The translations under genes were made by a program, and so were the position numbers. Source: Pipra filicauda (Eukaryota; Chordata; Aves; Passeriformes; Pipridae). From it: a stretch of DNA of 64,000 nt. The DNA lies in the NCBI RefSeq assembly GCF_003945595.2, contig NW_024104378.1:434001-498000 (forward strand). Reading direction: 5' to 3'. This document shows, one piece after another, positions 31,830 through 43,800 of the stretch (position 1 is its first letter; each line of letters begins with the position of its first letter). A model generated the notes under the pieces. The model had not been told where the DNA came from and did no database searches. It saw only the letters and a list, made by a program, of their open reading frames with translations.

Positions 31830-34800
31830 CTGCAGGGGACAGGGGACACAGGGAATGGTTGACAGGGGCTGCACCCCACATCCCCCACCCTAACCAGTGC
31901 CACTGGCACTCACGTGGTGAGGAAGAAGCACTTGAGCCACAATCCAAATGCGTTCAGCTTCCTCTGAGCATGGCTCTCTTCTGCCTCTCCCGTCTTCTCC
32001 CCAACCCCTGGAAGTAAGGCTAAGCACACAGAACAGTTAGGGTCCAGCAGGGCCATACTGTGGCGGTGCCAGCCTTGCCACCCTTGTGAGAGCAGGGAAC
32101 TGGTGCTCCCTCTCTCTGGTGTCTTCCTCCCCTGAGTCGTCTTCTTCCTGCAGCGGAGCTCCATGGCCTCACTCCCCTCTTCCTGCTCCATGGCATCACC
32201 CTCCGACTCCGATCTCATGTTTGAGCCTGGTGCTCCTGGCTCTTCTGGAGCCTCCATCCCTTCCTCAGACACCATCAGCAATGGGGGCGCTGCTTCCTCC
32301 CACTTCTCCTCTTCCTCTGCCCACTTCGCCTCCATCTTCATCTTGGATAAGGAGTCCTCATCATAGTCCCACAACCCATAGCCCTGTGGAAGGACATGAT
32401 CAGGGGGATGGGGGTCCTGATGTCCCCCAGCCCCACACACCTCATCCCCCACCCACAGCATCAATTCCCAAAAAGCAATGGTGGGAAACCACAACAGAGA
32501 CACCAAGCACCCACTGGTTCTCTTCAGAGCTCCCAGGACCACCTCCAGCTCCCACAAAACGCCCACCCACATGTTGCCCATGCCTCAGAGCTCACCTGCA
32601 GCAGGGAGCGATGGAAAAAGAGGGCCAGGAGCTGGAAGAGGTCATACTTGAGGTAGCGGGTGCTCTTCTCCAAGCCCAGGATGCGTGGCGGGAAGAAGGG
32701 CTTGCCCTCATTGCGCAGCAGTGTGGTGTAGCTGTTCCAGGGGAAGAACCCGAACTGGAAGAGGTATTTCACCAGCAGCATCACCTATGGGGATGCTGGG
32801 GTCAGTGGGTGGCAGTGGGGGGCCGGGTGGCATCATCCCCTCACCGGTCACCCCCTGCCCACCTCAGTGAAGATGATGGCAGTCATCCAGAAGCGCTTGG
32901 TGGGCCGAGGGATGGAGAGCATGGCCCAGAGGAAGATGAGGATGGGCAGAAAGAGGGAGATGATGGAGGCAGACACTATGTTGTTGAGGATGATGATGAA
33001 GTAGCAGACCAGCTCAGAGTGGGCGGTCACACAGTGGTACCCAGCCAGGAGCAGCTTCAGGAACCGGTTGTGGGACTGATAGAAAAGCTCTGCCTCCTTC
33101 AACGGTGGAGTGATTGGCTTCCTGCAGGGTGCAGCAAACAGGCTGAGCCATCCCTGCCACCCGCCAGCCCCATCCCCACTGTCCCCGCTGTCCCCACATC
33201 CCCTGTACCTGATCAGGAGGAGCTCACCGGCCGTCCTCCTGCGGTTCAGGAGCACGGACAGGCGCTGCTGAGACCCAGCCACATCCTCTTGGGACCCCTC
33301 AGACATCACCTGCTCCTGGCTGCCCTCAGGGGGTGCAAGCCCCACTGTCTGCGGCACTGCCAACTGCTCCCTTGGGGAGTCTCTCTGCACCTGCCTGGCA
33401 GCAGCGCCGTTTTGGGAGTCTGTAGTCAAAGACCTGCGTGGGCTCAGCTCCTCTGGGGGCCCCTCTGGGGGCCCCTCAGGTAGCTGCTCTGGCGGCTGCT
33501 CCAGCGGCTGCTCTGGCATCTGCTCCAGTGGCTGCTCCATGTACATTTCATCCAGGATCTCCTCGTTCATCTTCTGTCCCTGCAGTGGGCAGGGGGTTAG
33601 TGCCACCGCAAGGCTGCCACCTCCCCACCCCGTGCCCTGGTGTCCCCCCGTGCTCACAGAGGCCAGCCGCACAGCAATCTTATATCTCTCCACATATAGG
33701 ATATTGAACATGTCCAGGTATTCCCGGGTGCAGTCCTCCATCCACTGCGTCAGCCCGTCCACCACGGCCTGGCACAGCAGCCATAGGAACCGCAGCATGT
33801 TCAGTGCCCGATGCAACACGTTGCTCTGCTCTGCCAGGGCAAAAAGAGGGGTGGAGCATCACTCGGTGTCCACTCAGACTACCCAGCATGCCCCTGCTCT
33901 GCAGTCCTGCTGCCCACCTGCAGACAGACCAGAACCTGTCACAGTCACTTCCTCCTCATGCGTAGGCTCTTCAGCCTCCGACTCTGCCTCTCTCCTTCCA
34001 CGGTCTCCTGCAAGGGTCAGACCCCCAGGGAAGGGGTAGCAGTGACTTAACAGAAGATAGACGTAATTTTTGGGCCTCTCCCATTCATCATCCCACCCCT
34101 TGTTCCCCTACATCCACCTCAAAAACCAGTGTGGGCACCAAAGAAACTGCACAGCTTGTGCTCAACCCCATGGTAGCCATCAGAGAGTCCACACACACAC
34201 TGGGAGCCCCGCTGCCAGGACAAACAGAGGGCACCAGACAGGGCTCTGGCCCCTCCTGGCCCCTCCAGCCCTCTTTTGGGGTGTCAGACCCACCTGCAGC
34301 ACTCTCAGCACGGGGTTGCTCTCGCCGTTCCTGCTGCCGGAGCACTGTCTTGGTGTTGGTTGTCATGGCCTGGTGGATGAGCTGGAGGGGGGACAGGGGC
34401 CATCAGCACCCCGTGGGCATGGCCAGCATCCCCAACCCCACCACCGCCCCCCAGCCTTGCCCACCTGGAAGGGGCCCTGCCTCCCCGACTGCAACTCCTC
34501 TGGCACCTCCTCCTCCTCCTCCTCGCTGTCCGACTCAAAGAGGTAGTATTCCCCAGAATGCAGCACTGCCGGGGTTGCATGGGGTGTCACGGCGTGGCCA
34601 TGCTATGGCAGGGGTGTCACACCCAGGCTGGCCCTGTGGCCATGTCGCAGGGCTCCCTGCCCAGCACTGAGCTGAGGACACCCCTGGGGACCCCAAGTGG
34701 GGACATAACCAACTCAACTGCCACATCCCCAAGGCGGGACCCCTCTGTCACCAGCATTTGGAGGTGACTCCAAACCCAGCCTGGCACCCCCAGTCCAACA

Positions 34801-37800
34801 CCCTGTTAGTAATGGGGAGCAGAGGAGCCATGGTTAGGGGTACACACACGGGGACAGGGGACATGCAGGGTGTCACCTTGCCCAAAGCACTGCCACCACC
34901 GCTCCCCACGGGTGTTAGTGGTCCCGGCAGGGGGACCTCACTGAGGTTATGGCCCCGTTACGGCCCCGTGCCAGGGCAGTACCTCCGGCGTGGTCTAACC
35001 CTGGCCGCCACCACCGCTCCCTCTGCCAGAATGGGTCCGCCGGGGCACGGGGCGCTGTGGGATGGCAGATGGAGGGCTGAGAATGGCCACGCTCGATGCA
35101 CCCACCCCAGGTGTGGGGGGGAAGCCGAGGGACAGGGAGAGGGTCACCACAATGCTCCATGAGGCTCCACCAGGATGGGCGTCAGCGATGGGTCACAGTC
35201 CCCCTGTGTGCCCAGAGAGGGGTTGGGGACACAGGAGGGACCCCCTGGCTCTCACCTGTCCCAGCCTCATCCTGTTCCTCAGTGATGCTACGGGACAGCT
35301 GCTCCTGCCGGTACTTGTCCTGCTTGGCTCGGATCCGCTCCATCCTGAAGGCAGAGGATGCTGTGGAGCCTGCTGTCCAAACCCCCCCCAAGAGGCACCC
35401 CCACATACACAGAGGTGCCCCAAAGCATTGGTGGCTGCAGGAAGGGGGGTCCCAGTGCCCCCCAGAAGCCACTCACTGCCGCTTCAGCTGGGCCAGCGAC
35501 TTCCTCTCGGCTCTTCGGTGGGCGTGCAGGTTCTTTGTGATGCTGGCCTGGAACAGCACAACACCCCTGTGGGGACAGGGACGGTGGGAGGGTCAGGGGG
35601 GTACTTTGGCACCTACAGGGACCCTCCAGGACCCCAGCACCACCTGGAAGGCTGCAGGGTAGAGGCCCTGAGGTCCCACAGGACGTGCACGTAGTAGCTG
35701 CTGAGGAAAATACGCCGCTGGACCAGTAGGAAGAAGAAGCAGATGCTATCCAAGATGATTCCTGCCTCCTCCACGGGCAGTGAGCAGTCAAGGTCCTTGC
35801 CCATCTCCTTGGCTGGCAGGCAGAGGTGCAGGCAGGTCAGGCAGCAGCCCAAACCCACACCCCCAAGGCCACTAGACCCCCCCAGACCAGCAGCTCACGG
35901 TCATAGTAGCCCGTGACGGTGCAGACGAGGCTGAAGAGCTGGATCACCCAGCAGAAGTTGTTCTGCATCTGATGCACAAAGACGCAGGAGAGGAGCTGCA
36001 GGGAGAGAGGGCCCACATGGGGTTTGTCACCACCTGTCCCCTCCCCAGGGGACACCCCAGGTGACTCCAAGGAGCCCACAGCAGGGACAACGACTCACCG
36101 ACAGCATGTTTTTGGAGATGATGACTGTGATGTTGTAGAGGATGAGGCAGTCCCAGACCACCAGGCGGGGTCGGGTCGGCTTGCACAGCATGGCTGTGCC
36201 GAAGAGGAGGAGGTAGAAGCAGGCCAGCAGGTAGCCGAGGCCAAAGAGGCTGATGCGGTTGGACCCGGTGATGAAGACCACCACCAGCACGAACCAGAAG
36301 AGATGGCGAAAGATCACCACCTTCACCATGTCCAGGTAGCACCTGCGGGATGGGGCACTCAGAACATGGGCTCTGTCCCCTCCATGCTTCAGCCATGGGG
36401 TGGTTGTGTCCCAGCACTGGGGCGAGGGCTTCCCTGCCCCAAGGGGGTCCCAGTTTCATCCTAGGAGATCGCAGCCCAGCAGCTCCTACTGCCTGACGGT
36501 CCCATCCATCCTGTCCATACCCTAAGGAGCCCCATTTCAGGGTGGAGGTCCCATCCTGGTGGCAGTCTCATTCTGTCCATACCCCAAAGGGTCTCATCCC
36601 AGGGGAGCATCCCATCCCAGAAGGGTCCCATCTTGTCCATACACCAAAGGGTCCCATTGTGTCCATACCCCAAAAAGGTCCCATCCCAGGGGAGGTCCTA
36701 TCCTATCTATACCCCAAGGGGTCCCATCCCAGGGTGGGTTCTCATTCCCAGCCCACAAGGGTTGCCACCCCGGGTTGGGGTGCTGTGCCGCAGGCACCCA
36801 CCGGCAGAGGAGAAAGTTCTCCTCGGGGTTGTAGGGGTCCTTCTCGTGGTCGAACCGCTCCTCGTTGTCGCCTGCTGCCTCCTGCCAAGCCTTAGAGCGC
36901 TCGGCCTCGAACACGCGCCACTGCTGCGCCGCGCACACCAGCAGCAAGAAGTCGTCTGCGGGCACACGGCTCAGGCTGGGGGGCTCCCCAGAATGCTGGC
37001 ACCCACCAAGCTCCTCCTCAAGGAATGGGGCACCCCAGGCCACTCCTTCCCAGGACTTGGGGTTCATTGTCTTCCCCATGCCGGTGTGGTTTTCCCCAGG
37101 CTCTGCCCCCTCTGGGGTGTGGCTTGAATCCAAATCCTCACATAGGGGTGTGGAGCTCTCCAGGCCCCTCCTTCTCTCCAAAAGAGCGTGTGGCTCCAAC
37201 AACTCCTCCCCAAAAGGGACACGGATCTCCCATAGATCTCCCATCTCCCATAGCTCCTCCCAAATGGGGGTGGGTACTGTTTAAGCCCCACCTCCAAGGG
37301 GGGCAGACTCTTCAAGGTCCTCACACCCTTACTGCCTGTTCTTCCACCTCCTGGAAGCAGGATGGGACCCCTATAGTGGCTGGGGGTGCTCCAGGGGCAC
37401 GGGGGTGCCAAGGGCTGGTGTAGGGGGACAGGGCACCCTGCAGGCAGGGGGCTGCCAGGACTGGAGCAGGGCGACAGGGCAATCCACACGCAGACGATTC
37501 CCAAAGGCTGGGGGGATACTCACTGATGAGATTGGTGGATTTGGGGGGCATGACGAAGTCAGGCAGGTAGAGCCACTTGATGAGCGCCGAGTTCATGGGG
37601 ACGTTCCATCGCCATGGATAGTCTGAGGGGCAGCAGAAACACTCATGCCAGCCACCTCCTCCAACCCCTTCACAGGCTCCCCACACATGGACCACACCTC
37701 CCTGAGCCCCAGAAAGGCCCCCTGTGCCCCTTACCCCTGCAGAGGGCGGGTGGCATGCCCACGCACAGCAGGTACTGGTAGAGGAAGAAGATGACGAGGA

Positions 37801-40800
37801 AGAGGCAGTACTTGGGCCAGAGGCGGGCGATGGCCGCCCGGCGCCGCAGTGTCATCATGACCACAAGCCAACAGCCGTGCAGGATCACCAGGAAGTTCAT
37901 CCGCTGCCCGATTACGGTCACCATCATCAGGAAGCAGATCTGGGGGGTAAGGGGGTGCAGAGGCTCAGCACCAGGGTGCAGTGAGCAGTGGGACCCCCCC
38001 ACAGTGCCCTGCTCCCACCTCCAAGCCAAACTTGTAGTAGAAGTAGTTGACTAAGTATTTGGCACATGAGACGAGGTTCCGGTCGCGGTCTAATTTCTTG
38101 TCCGTGTTGGTGTTCCTGCCTGTGTCCTTCTCCCTGTCTGTGTCCCTGCCCGTGTCCCTGTCTGTGTCCATGTCCATGTCCATGTCCCTGCCCATGTTCG
38201 TGTCCCTGCCCATGTCGGTGTCCCTGTCCCTGTCAGTGTCCCTGTCCCTCCTGTCCATGTCCCTGCCCATGTCCGTGTCCCTATCTGTGTCCCCGCCTGT
38301 GTCCGTGTCCCTGCCCGTGTTCGTGTCCTTGTCCTTGTTCTCGTTCGACTCTGGCCCCGGGAAGATGGTCTCAGTGATGGGAATCGTCTCACAGTGCTGC
38401 ACACGGTGGTACTGCTGGCGCCGGTACACCACTGCCTCGAACACCAGCAGCAGCAGCACCTGGAGGTGGTTCTGGGGGAAGAGGGAATGTTCAGGACCAT
38501 GGCGTGACACCAGGCATCCCCCCCCCAGCCGGTCCTCCTAAAAGGGGATGTTTGGGACTGTGACATGAAGGCAGTCATCCCCTTAGGTGGTCCTCCCAGA
38601 GGGAACGCTCAGGGCCACAGTGTGCCACCAAGAATCCCCCCAGGTGGTCCCCACGGAAGGGATGCTCAAGACCATGGCATCACACCAGGCATCCCCCCCC
38701 AGGCAGTCCCCACAATGTCCTCGTGCCCACCTTGACATATCCGAGGTTGGGGAACCCCTTCCGGACACCAAACCAGTTGGCAGGATCCACGGGGCCACGG
38801 TACAGTGTGGAGTTGCCCATCTCCTCCCGACTCAGGTTGGTGACATTGAGCAGGGGCTGCAAATGGGAGCACCCCGGGTATCAGACCCCACCTCCAGCAA
38901 GGAAACCTCCTTGTGCTGCCACAAGCACCCCAAGAACCAGCACCCGGGGCACCTGAGTGCAGTTGCTGGAGTACTCGTGGGGCTCAACGATCTCAAGCTG
39001 GTAGAGCATCTTGCAGACGATGATGACGCAGGTCCAGACGGTGGAGAGGCACGAGGCCATGCGGCGGAAGCGGCAGTAGGGCATGGCGAGGGTCCACAGC
39101 AGCACCAGCAGGAAGTTCATCACCGAGACCTGGGGCAGTGGCCATGTCAGCACCCCAGGGTGCCTGGCCGAGCCCCCCAGCCCAGCACCTTGAGTGGTAC
39201 CTCCTCCAGGGCCACCCAGACGGTGTAAAGAGCCACCAGCTTGAGGATGTGCAGCTCCAGCAGACGCCTCACAAAGACCTCCACGCGAGTCAGCATGTTC
39301 GAGAAGGTCTGGCCCAGCACGGCCAGGCGCTCCAGAACCAGCTTCCATTTGTTGGTTGCTGTGGGGACACGAACCCTCGTGGACACCCCCACAGCCACTC
39401 AAGCCCAGAGGACACCCCAACCCATCCCTCTATCCTTCCTCGCTGGCAGAACATCCCAATCCATTCCCACAATCTCCCATACTTGGAACACACTCCAGTG
39501 CTGCATCCTCCAGCCAGTTCCTGGCTCAGAGGACATCCCTGTATCCTTCCAGACTTGGAGGAGACCCCCATAAATCCCTGCACCCCCCAAGTCCCATCCT
39601 GGCTTGCAGATCACCCTAATCCATCCCCATACCCTCCCAGCTCCTTTCTGGCTTGGAGGATGCCCCAGCCTATCCGTGCTTCCCTCCTGCCCCATCCTGG
39701 TTTGCAGGACACCTCCATACCCTCCCAGCCCCTTCCTAGCTCAGAGGACATCCCAGTCCCTCCTCATACCCTCCCAGACTTGAAGGAGATCCCAGTCCAT
39801 CCCCATACACTCCTAGCTTCTTCCTGACTTGGAGGATGCTCCAATCTATTCTCACATTCCTCCTAGCCTCCTCCTGTCTCAGAAGACACCCCAATCCGTC
39901 CCCATACCCTGCAAGCCTGTTCCTGGCTTGGAGGATTCCTCAATCCATCTCTGTACACTCCCACACTTCGATGTCATCCTAAATCCATCTCCCTACCCTC
40001 CCAGCTTCTTCCTGTCTTGGAGAACACCCCTTCCCACCCTGTCCCCCACCCCTGCCCTGTACCCAGTGACTCCCTGGAGATGCTGGTCCTGGCACCCTCG
40101 GAATCAGCCGCAGCCCGTGCCTTCGTCAACCTGCAGGAAGGAGGGCTCAGAGCAGAGACAGAGGGCTTGGGGTGCAGGGGTGTCACCCAGCAGAGGGTCC
40201 TACCCAGGGATGGAGAAGATTGACACACTGGGCTGGTGAGCATTCTGCAGGTCGGTGATGTACATGAAGGGCTCGTGGAAGTAATGGAGCTGGAGGATGC
40301 AGGCCAGGAGGAAGAAGCCCAGGATGAGGATGTTGTAGAAGAGCTCGGAGACACTGAACTGCTCCAAGCCCATGTCCTTCAGCCTGGATGAGGAAGGGAG
40401 GGTCAACACGGGGCTTCATCCATCCCACCCTGCACAGGCATCAAGCCCCCAATGTCAGGGCTCAACCTCAGCCTGCTCCATGCCTCAGTTTCCCCATGTG
40501 CAACCCATCCCTTAGCCATGCCCTGGTGCCACCACAGGGCTGGTGCCAGCAGGGATCCCGTGGTGGGTCAGGGACACTCACTGGTTATCAGTGAGGCCTG
40601 TCAGGTTCCTCCAGTACATGGGGAAGTCCTCAAACTGATAGGTGTAGCTGGCGATGAGCACCAGCATGGTGTACGCCACCACCAGCCACCAGAAGCCCTT
40701 CAGCACCTTGCGCCACAGGCTGTAGTACACCTGCAGGGACAGGGACATCAGTGGGGCCACCCTGGGGCTGGCCATGGGCCCCCAGGGGTCCCCAGTCCCC

Positions 40801-43800
40801 CTACCTGGAAGAGGATAAGGCAGAGGAGGAAGAGGAGCATGTAGACAATCTTGTAGACGACAAGGCGGCCGATGAAGCTCACTACGATGAACATGCCGCC
40901 ACAGACACAGATCCAGAACTTGGCAAAGAAATTCAGCAGCACAGACCCCAGCGTCTGCAGCATGTCCCGCGCATGGTTGACTTCTGCAGGACACGGAGGG
41001 GGCTGCAGGAGCCGGGCGGGGGGCACCTGTGTCCCCCCCACACCTGTGGCTGCCCAGCCTGGCATGGCGGCCCTCCGTGGGGTGACACCAGGAGGCCTCA
41101 CCTGACTCTGAGAGGGACATCTTCGGGACCTTGGTGGTCAAGGGCCTCTTTAGCACCTTCTCCTCAATGAACTGCCGCAGCAGTGGCCAGAAGGGGAGGA
41201 TGAGCAGGAGCTGAGGGGACAGGCGGTGAGCAGCGACAGCTGGGCACTGGCAGGGACAGGGACTGGGGACAGCACCGTGCTTACCTTTGCCCCCAGCACA
41301 AAGAAGGGTTTTCTGTGGTGCATCAGCCCCAGCTGATGAAGACTCATGAAGCCAGCATAGGTGGGCAGCTCATGGACCAGGTCCATGGACCACACGTAGT
41401 TCAGGCTGCACAGAGCAATGCCGTAGAGGAGAATGAAGGGCGAGCAGAGCATGGCAAAGTTCCGGCGGTCCCGCACCGTCCAGATGAGGCACGACCACAG
41501 CAGCAGCACAAAGGTCAGCCAGCTGTGGTAGGTGATGCTCCACACCTGCGGGCAGGAAGGATGCAGGCTCAGCCCAGGAGGTGCCTTCCATGTCCATGTC
41601 CCCTCCCCATGTCCGTATCCCCTCCCAGTCTGTTACCAGCATGGAGATGAGGGCACAGATGTAGCTCTGTCTCATGATGAAAAAGGTCAGGATGCGCAGG
41701 GGCAGCCACTCCGCTGTACGCTTCGTGCCTGGCATGGGGAAAGGGACCGTGAAGGACCCCTGGCTGCAAGCAGGGTCTGGGGAGGGGGAGGTTGTGGGGT
41801 CAGGCTTACCTTCTTGGGAGTTCATGATGTGGACTGTGCAGTTCTCAGTGTCGACGTTCGGCCCCTCAGAGCCGGAGGACAACATGGGCTGGGGGGCAGA
41901 GAGAGCTCAGAGCCCACCCTGGCACCTCCAGAGCACCACACACCCAGTCCCTGCCAGCTTGGGCATTGCTGGAGGGGCGCAGCCCCCCAGACCCACCTCG
42001 GTGACCTCAGCCATGCCGCTGGTGTCCCCAGCAACACCACCCGTGTCCTCAGCCGTGCCACCAGTGAGCTCAGCAATGCCACCAGTGTCCTCAGCCACGC
42101 TGTCAGTGTCCTCAGCCATGCTGTCAGTGTGTCTGGGCCAGTTCCCCAGCTCCATCTGCACCCTGGCCGGCAGCTCTGGCAACGACATGGCTCTCTGCAA
42201 GGAGTAGGTGCCAGCTCAGGGCACCCCATTGCCATCCCCCTGCCAAGGCACCCCACATGCAGGCACCCCACTGCCCCCCAACTCCCCTCCAGTGTCAGGG
42301 CTGGGGCAGTCACAGCAGGACATGCTGGGCATTATCAGCATCACGGGTACGGGGTCCAGCTCACCGAGGAGTACCGCCAGCGCAGCTTCACCACGGTGGC
42401 CGCAGTGTAGCAGAGCAGGAGCAGGATGCCGGGGTTGGCGTAGACAGGCCAGGGGTGGCTGGTGTTGAGCTCCAGGGTGTTGGTCTGGGAGCAGTTGTGG
42501 TGAAGGATGAAGTCCTTGAAGCCAAACAGTCTGTGGGGACAGAGAAGGCGGCCTTACCCCCCACCATGAGCCAGGGTCCTGTCTCGGCACTGGCATAGCA
42601 CATGGCTCAACCAGGGTGGCACAGGGACTCATGGCACAGCTCCCTCCCCATGGACTCACCGTGCCCAGATGGTGGAAGGCGGGAAGATCCTCTGGACAAA
42701 GGGTGTCTGGTAGACATAGAGGCAGAGGAGGTGGCTGGAGCTGTAGACCCCGACAAGGACGTAGAGGATGTTGAAGGCCTGGCGGCTGGTGGGGAGGTGA
42801 CAGGCCCACCACAGGCACAGCCCCAAGAAGAACAGGTAGTAGATGCTGGAGGAGGCGGAGGGCAGGGTGATCCCTGGGGAGCGGTGCCCCATGGGCAGTC
42901 AGTGCACAGCCCAGCATCCCCCTGGACCAAGCAGCATCCCACTGGGCTGAGCATCTCCCCTTGGACCAAGCATCCACTCACCCTGGACTAAGCATCTCCT
43001 CCCTCCTGGACTGAGCTTTCCCCCTTGGATTGTAAATCTTTCCCACTTGGACTGTGCATCCTCCCTCCTTGGACCAAGTATCTCTCCCTCAGAGCAAGCA
43101 TCCCTCTGTCCATGGACCGAGCTTTCCCCCTTGGACTGAATATCTTTCCCCCTTGGACTGAATATCCTTCCCCCATGGACCAAGCATCCCTCCCCCTAAG
43201 ACTGAGCATCACAACCCTCTTGCATTGAGTGTCCCCACTTTGGACCAAGCATCCCTCCCCTGGACCAAGCTCTCCCCTCTGGACAGAGCATCTTCTCCCC
43301 CTTGCACACACATCCCCCCCTTGGACTGCATATCCCCCCCAGCAGCACATCCATGGAGGACCCCCACCTCACCACGTGCCCCCCCCCATCCTGCACCCAC
43401 CTGCCAAGGCCAGCAGCAGGTTGGCCAGTACCTTTCCGGCCTCCCAGAGCAGCCAGTGAGCCTTACGCAACAGCCGTTTGCCCAGTGGCCGGGATGCGTG
43501 GGCCGCGCATCTGTGCCGACTCGCATTTGCTTCCCTCTGCAAGACAAGGGTGGTGTGAGCTCCAGGACCTGATCCTAGGATGTTCCTCAGTTTCCCCACT
43601 CGAGGGAGGGCAGGGGAGGGGTGGCCGGGAGGGCAGGCACAGTGCCCAGCACCTGGCCATGTTTATCTCATCAGCCGCCTGGAAAGCGCCTCCAAAGGGC
43701 GGCTGTTTTTCTTGGCACTGGGACCCAGGTTCCCAGCACTGAGCTTTTTTCCAGCCTGCCTCCCGTGCTGGCCAGAGCCTCACAGCAAAGGCATCCATGC

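Larger units (their letters stand above)
31914..38471 (-). other. PIEZO1: PIEZO1 exons 21-38 (middle)
   Basis: Exons: 38019-38471, 37735-37939, 37524-37622, 36802-36955, 36099-36342, 35899-35995, 35644-35812, 35477-35566, 35256-35344, 34983-35054, 34465-34565, 34294-34381, 33918-34007, 33658-33830, 33209-33579, 32863-33121, 32596-32784, 31914-32383. Conserved anchors: [56 protein letters not shown], the beam-like [17 protein letters not shown], the acidic [14 protein letters not shown], and [12 protein letters not shown]. Loops between anchors differ greatly from mammals. Exon 30 was placed by phase: only the acceptor at 35055 keeps the frame into [10 protein letters not shown]. Confidence 0.9.

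Noticed and set aside
32086..33483. 465-codon open frame on the plus strand
   Set aside because: It is the mirror of PIEZO1 exons 35-38 plus introns. The opposite strand gives true PIEZO1 with splice sites.
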